Part shown: in pieces, positions 5,951-7,023 of the stretch
Numbering within the stretch: position 1 is the first letter of the stretch
Layout: each line of letters starts with the position of its first letter
Source: RBG-16-66-20 sp964616875
GTDB lineage: Bacteria; Pseudomonadota; Gammaproteobacteria; Burkholderiales; SG8-39
DNA length: 7,023 nucleotides
Direction of reading: 5' to 3'
Assembly: GCA_964616875.1 (NCBI GenBank)
Contig: CAZTSJ010000097.1
Coordinates: 1 to 7,023 of the forward strand
Program-made: the position numbers and the translations under genes
The notes under the pieces: model-generated
What the model saw: the letters and a program-made list of their open reading frames with translations, nothing else
What the model was told of the DNA's origin: nothing
Databases searched by the model: none

Positions 5951-6343
5951 TCAACTGACGTGGAAGGTTGAAACTAGGATCTGCCATCCGCCTTTCACTC
6001 GTACCAGGTTGTAGGACTGCCTCCAGCCCCTGATAACGCTTCCATCACCCCGAAGAAGCTCCCAGTCAACGCTCACGAGTGCACTGCGTCCACCGATTGG
6101 CACGACTTGCAGGATTTTGAACCGCCCATCGCGGTATCCCTCGCGGTGATAGGTATCTGCCACGTTTTGAAAGAAGGCTGCAAGGTCACCTGACGTCAAG
6201 CAATGAATGGAGCCGTCGCCTCGCAGGGTTACGCACGGCGAATAGTAGAGCGCTGCGATGCGGGTGCCGTCAATTGACGCGAACGCCTTGTTATAGTTTT
6301 CAAGGAAGGTGCGTACTTCGTCGTCCAGCCGTTGAGTGTCCAT
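5951..6343 (-). CDS. NTF2/SnoaL-like fold protein
   Basis: This 130-residue protein has the SnoaL/DUF4440 pattern of the NTF2-like cone fold. An N-terminal amphipathic helix (LDDEVRTFLENYNKAFASID, 6-25) leads into RIAALYYSPCVTLRGDGSIH, a SGDLAAFFQNVADTYHREGY helix (51-70), then strands FKILQVVPIGGRSALVSVDWELLR and the closing pair GWRQSYNLVRVKGGWQILVS. The ATG at 6343-6341 is chosen over one 36 bases upstream because a strong AAGGAGGG ribosome site lies 3 bases before it on the minus strand (6354-6347). This is the best ribosome site in the window. Members act as small cyclases, isomerases, dehydratases or binding proteins. Here it sits between a TPP enzyme and a cupin, consistent with a helper step in a catabolic or tailoring pathway. 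The catalytic role is unknown. Confidence 0.85.
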   Translation of the reverse strand: MDTQRLDDEVRTFLENYNKAFASIDGTRIAALYYSPCVTLRGDGSIHCLTSGDLAAFFQNVADTYHREGYRDGRFKILQVVPIGGRSALVSVDWELLRGDGSVIRGWRQSYNLVRVKGGWQILVSTFHVS

Positions 6344-6346
6344 CGT

Positions 6347-6380
6347 CCCTCCTTGTGATGCCGCCCAAGGTTCAATCATA
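6347..6380 (-). promoter_or_regulatory. Strong ribosome binding site and weak -10 candidate upstream of the NTF2-like gene
   Basis: The 71-base gap between the TPP enzyme stop (6415) and the NTF2-like start (6343) contains, on the minus strand, TATGAT (6380-6375), close to a -10 consensus, and AAGGAGGG (6354-6347), a near-perfect Shine-Dalgarno. No matching -35 is seen and no terminator follows the TPP gene, so readthrough from that gene is also possible. The ribosome site decides the start codon; the promoter call is weak. Confidence 0.4.
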
Positions 6381-6414
6381 AGAAGTATTGCGGCCTATCT
6401 TAGACCCGAATCTG

Positions 6415-7023
6415 TTACTTCCCGGTCGGCTGGGGATGGGCGCGGCGTATGCTCGGAGACAGGACCTTGTCCGAGACGTGAAAGTCCCAGACCGCGCCGC
6501 CGCCGCTGGCGGCGAATTCGGCCACGAGCTTCGGCACTTCGTGCAGGTTCCTCACGGTCCTTCCTTCAAGCCCGAACCCGCGCGCGATGCCCGCGAAATC
6601 GCAGTAGCCGAACACCGACCCGTCCTCGGGCATCCCCTCGGCGCGCAGCTTGTGAACCTCGGAGCCGTACGCGCCATCGTTCATCACGACGATCAGGATG
6701 TTCAGCCGATGGCGTTTGATGGTTTCGAGCTCCTGCACATGCATCATCAGGCTGCCGTCGCCGTCGAACAGCACGACGGTCCGCTCGGGACGCGCCGCCG
6801 CCACTCCCATGGCGAACGAGATGCCGTTGCCGATCGCACCGAACTCGCGAATGGTGAGGAACTTCTCCTGCGCTCGCGAGGGCATCTGCGCGAAGAACCA
6901 TGAGCAGTGGCCTCCCGAGTTCACCATCTCCCAGTCCTGCGGCAAGGCCTTCTCCAGCGCCGCGACGACGTCGCGCGGGTCAAGCAGTCCCGGCTCGATC
7001 TCGAACACATGGCTGTCGGGCTT
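6415..7023 (-). CDS. Thiamine-diphosphate-dependent enzyme, C-terminal (PP-binding) part; 5' end off the right edge
   Basis: These are the last 202 residues of a TPP enzyme of the acetolactate synthase/benzoylformate decarboxylase/sulfopyruvate decarboxylase group. The reading frame is open to the window edge (KPDSHVFEIEPG...), so the start is not in view; an internal GTG at 7008 is not a convincing start. The TPP and metal motif is clear: VVLFDGDGSLMMHVQELE, with GDG at residues 88-90 of the visible part, and the closing asparagine in VVMNDGAYG 27 residues later. Upstream, FGAIGNGISFAMGVAAA is the usual cofactor-domain helix. Such enzymes cleave or join 2-oxo acids. The sequence ends at a TAA at 6415, after which a 71-base gap precedes the NTF2-like gene on the same strand, so they may share a transcript. 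Decarboxylase versus carboligase cannot be decided from this half. Confidence 0.9.
   Translation of the reverse strand, partial: KPDSHVFEIEPGLLDPRDVVAALEKALPQDWEMVNSGGHCSWFFAQMPSRAQEKFLTIREFGAIGNGISFAMGVAAARPERTVVLFDGDGSLMMHVQELETIKRHRLNILIVVMNDGAYGSEVHKLRAEGMPEDGSVFGYCDFAGIARGFGLEGRTVRNLHEVPKLVAEFAASGGGAVWDFHVSDKVLSPSIRRAHPQPTGK

Noticed and set aside
6499..6513. Inverted repeat GCCGCC-GCT-GGCGGC as a possible hairpin
   Set aside because: It lies within the TPP enzyme coding region in an alanine/glycine-rich stretch, has no T-run, and is explained by codon composition.
1..7023. tRNA, rRNA, CRISPR arrays, transposase genes or insertion-sequence ends
   Set aside because: Reading both strands I saw no cloverleaf-like sequence, regular spaced repeats, transposase motifs or matching terminal inverted repeats.

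Overview
The window is GC-rich and densely packed, with short intergenic gaps and no RNA gene, IS element or CRISPR array that I can see. The gene families suggest a proteobacterium, probably a beta- or alphaproteobacterium of the Burkholderiales or Bradyrhizobium type. Pointers to this are the Tat-exported 'ABC_sub_bind' solute receptor, a cyclohexanone-monooxygenase-like enzyme and a catabolic-looking LeuCD paralogue. This taxonomic reading is inference.

Layout from left to right. (1) At 1-619 (minus) is the N-terminal part of an ABC transporter solute-binding protein, which runs off the left edge. (2) At 603-1276 (minus) is a type II toxin-antitoxin module. The PIN-domain toxin is transcribed first and the ribbon-helix-helix antitoxin second, with a 4-base overlap. 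The antitoxin's end overlaps the solute-binding gene by 17 bases. A 46-base gap upstream of the toxin carries a perfect 16-base palindrome next to an extended -10 sequence. (3) At 1323-3985 (minus) is a tight three-gene operon: a short-chain dehydrogenase, then the large and small subunits of an aconitase-superfamily hydro-lyase annotated as LeuC/LeuD. (4) A 31-base divergent gap at 3986-4016 holds a 19-base palindrome. (5) At 4017-5642 (plus) is a complete type I Baeyer-Villiger monooxygenase. (6) At 5652-6343 (minus) a small cupin and an NTF2/SnoaL-like protein run convergently towards the monooxygenase. (7) At 6415-7023 (minus) is the C-terminal part of a thiamine-diphosphate enzyme, entering from the right edge.

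Working together: the TPP enzyme, NTF2-like protein, cupin, monooxygenase, dehydrogenase and LeuCD-like hydro-lyase look like one catabolic or tailoring gene set, not leucine biosynthesis. No leuA or leuB is visible. The LeuC and LeuD sequences differ from the biosynthetic type at places expected to contact the substrate. A plausible reading is oxidation of an alcohol to a ketone by the dehydrogenase, oxygen insertion by the monooxygenase to give an ester or lactone, and dehydration/rehydration of a malate-like intermediate by LeuCD. The substrate cannot be told from the sequence. The toxin-antitoxin pair and the solute receptor form a separate transcription unit on the left.

The most notable regulatory feature is the monooxygenase/dehydrogenase divergent region. 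Each palindrome arm contains TAGAAT placed 6 or 8 bases before a start codon. This suggests overlapping, leaderless divergent promoters built into one operator-like element.
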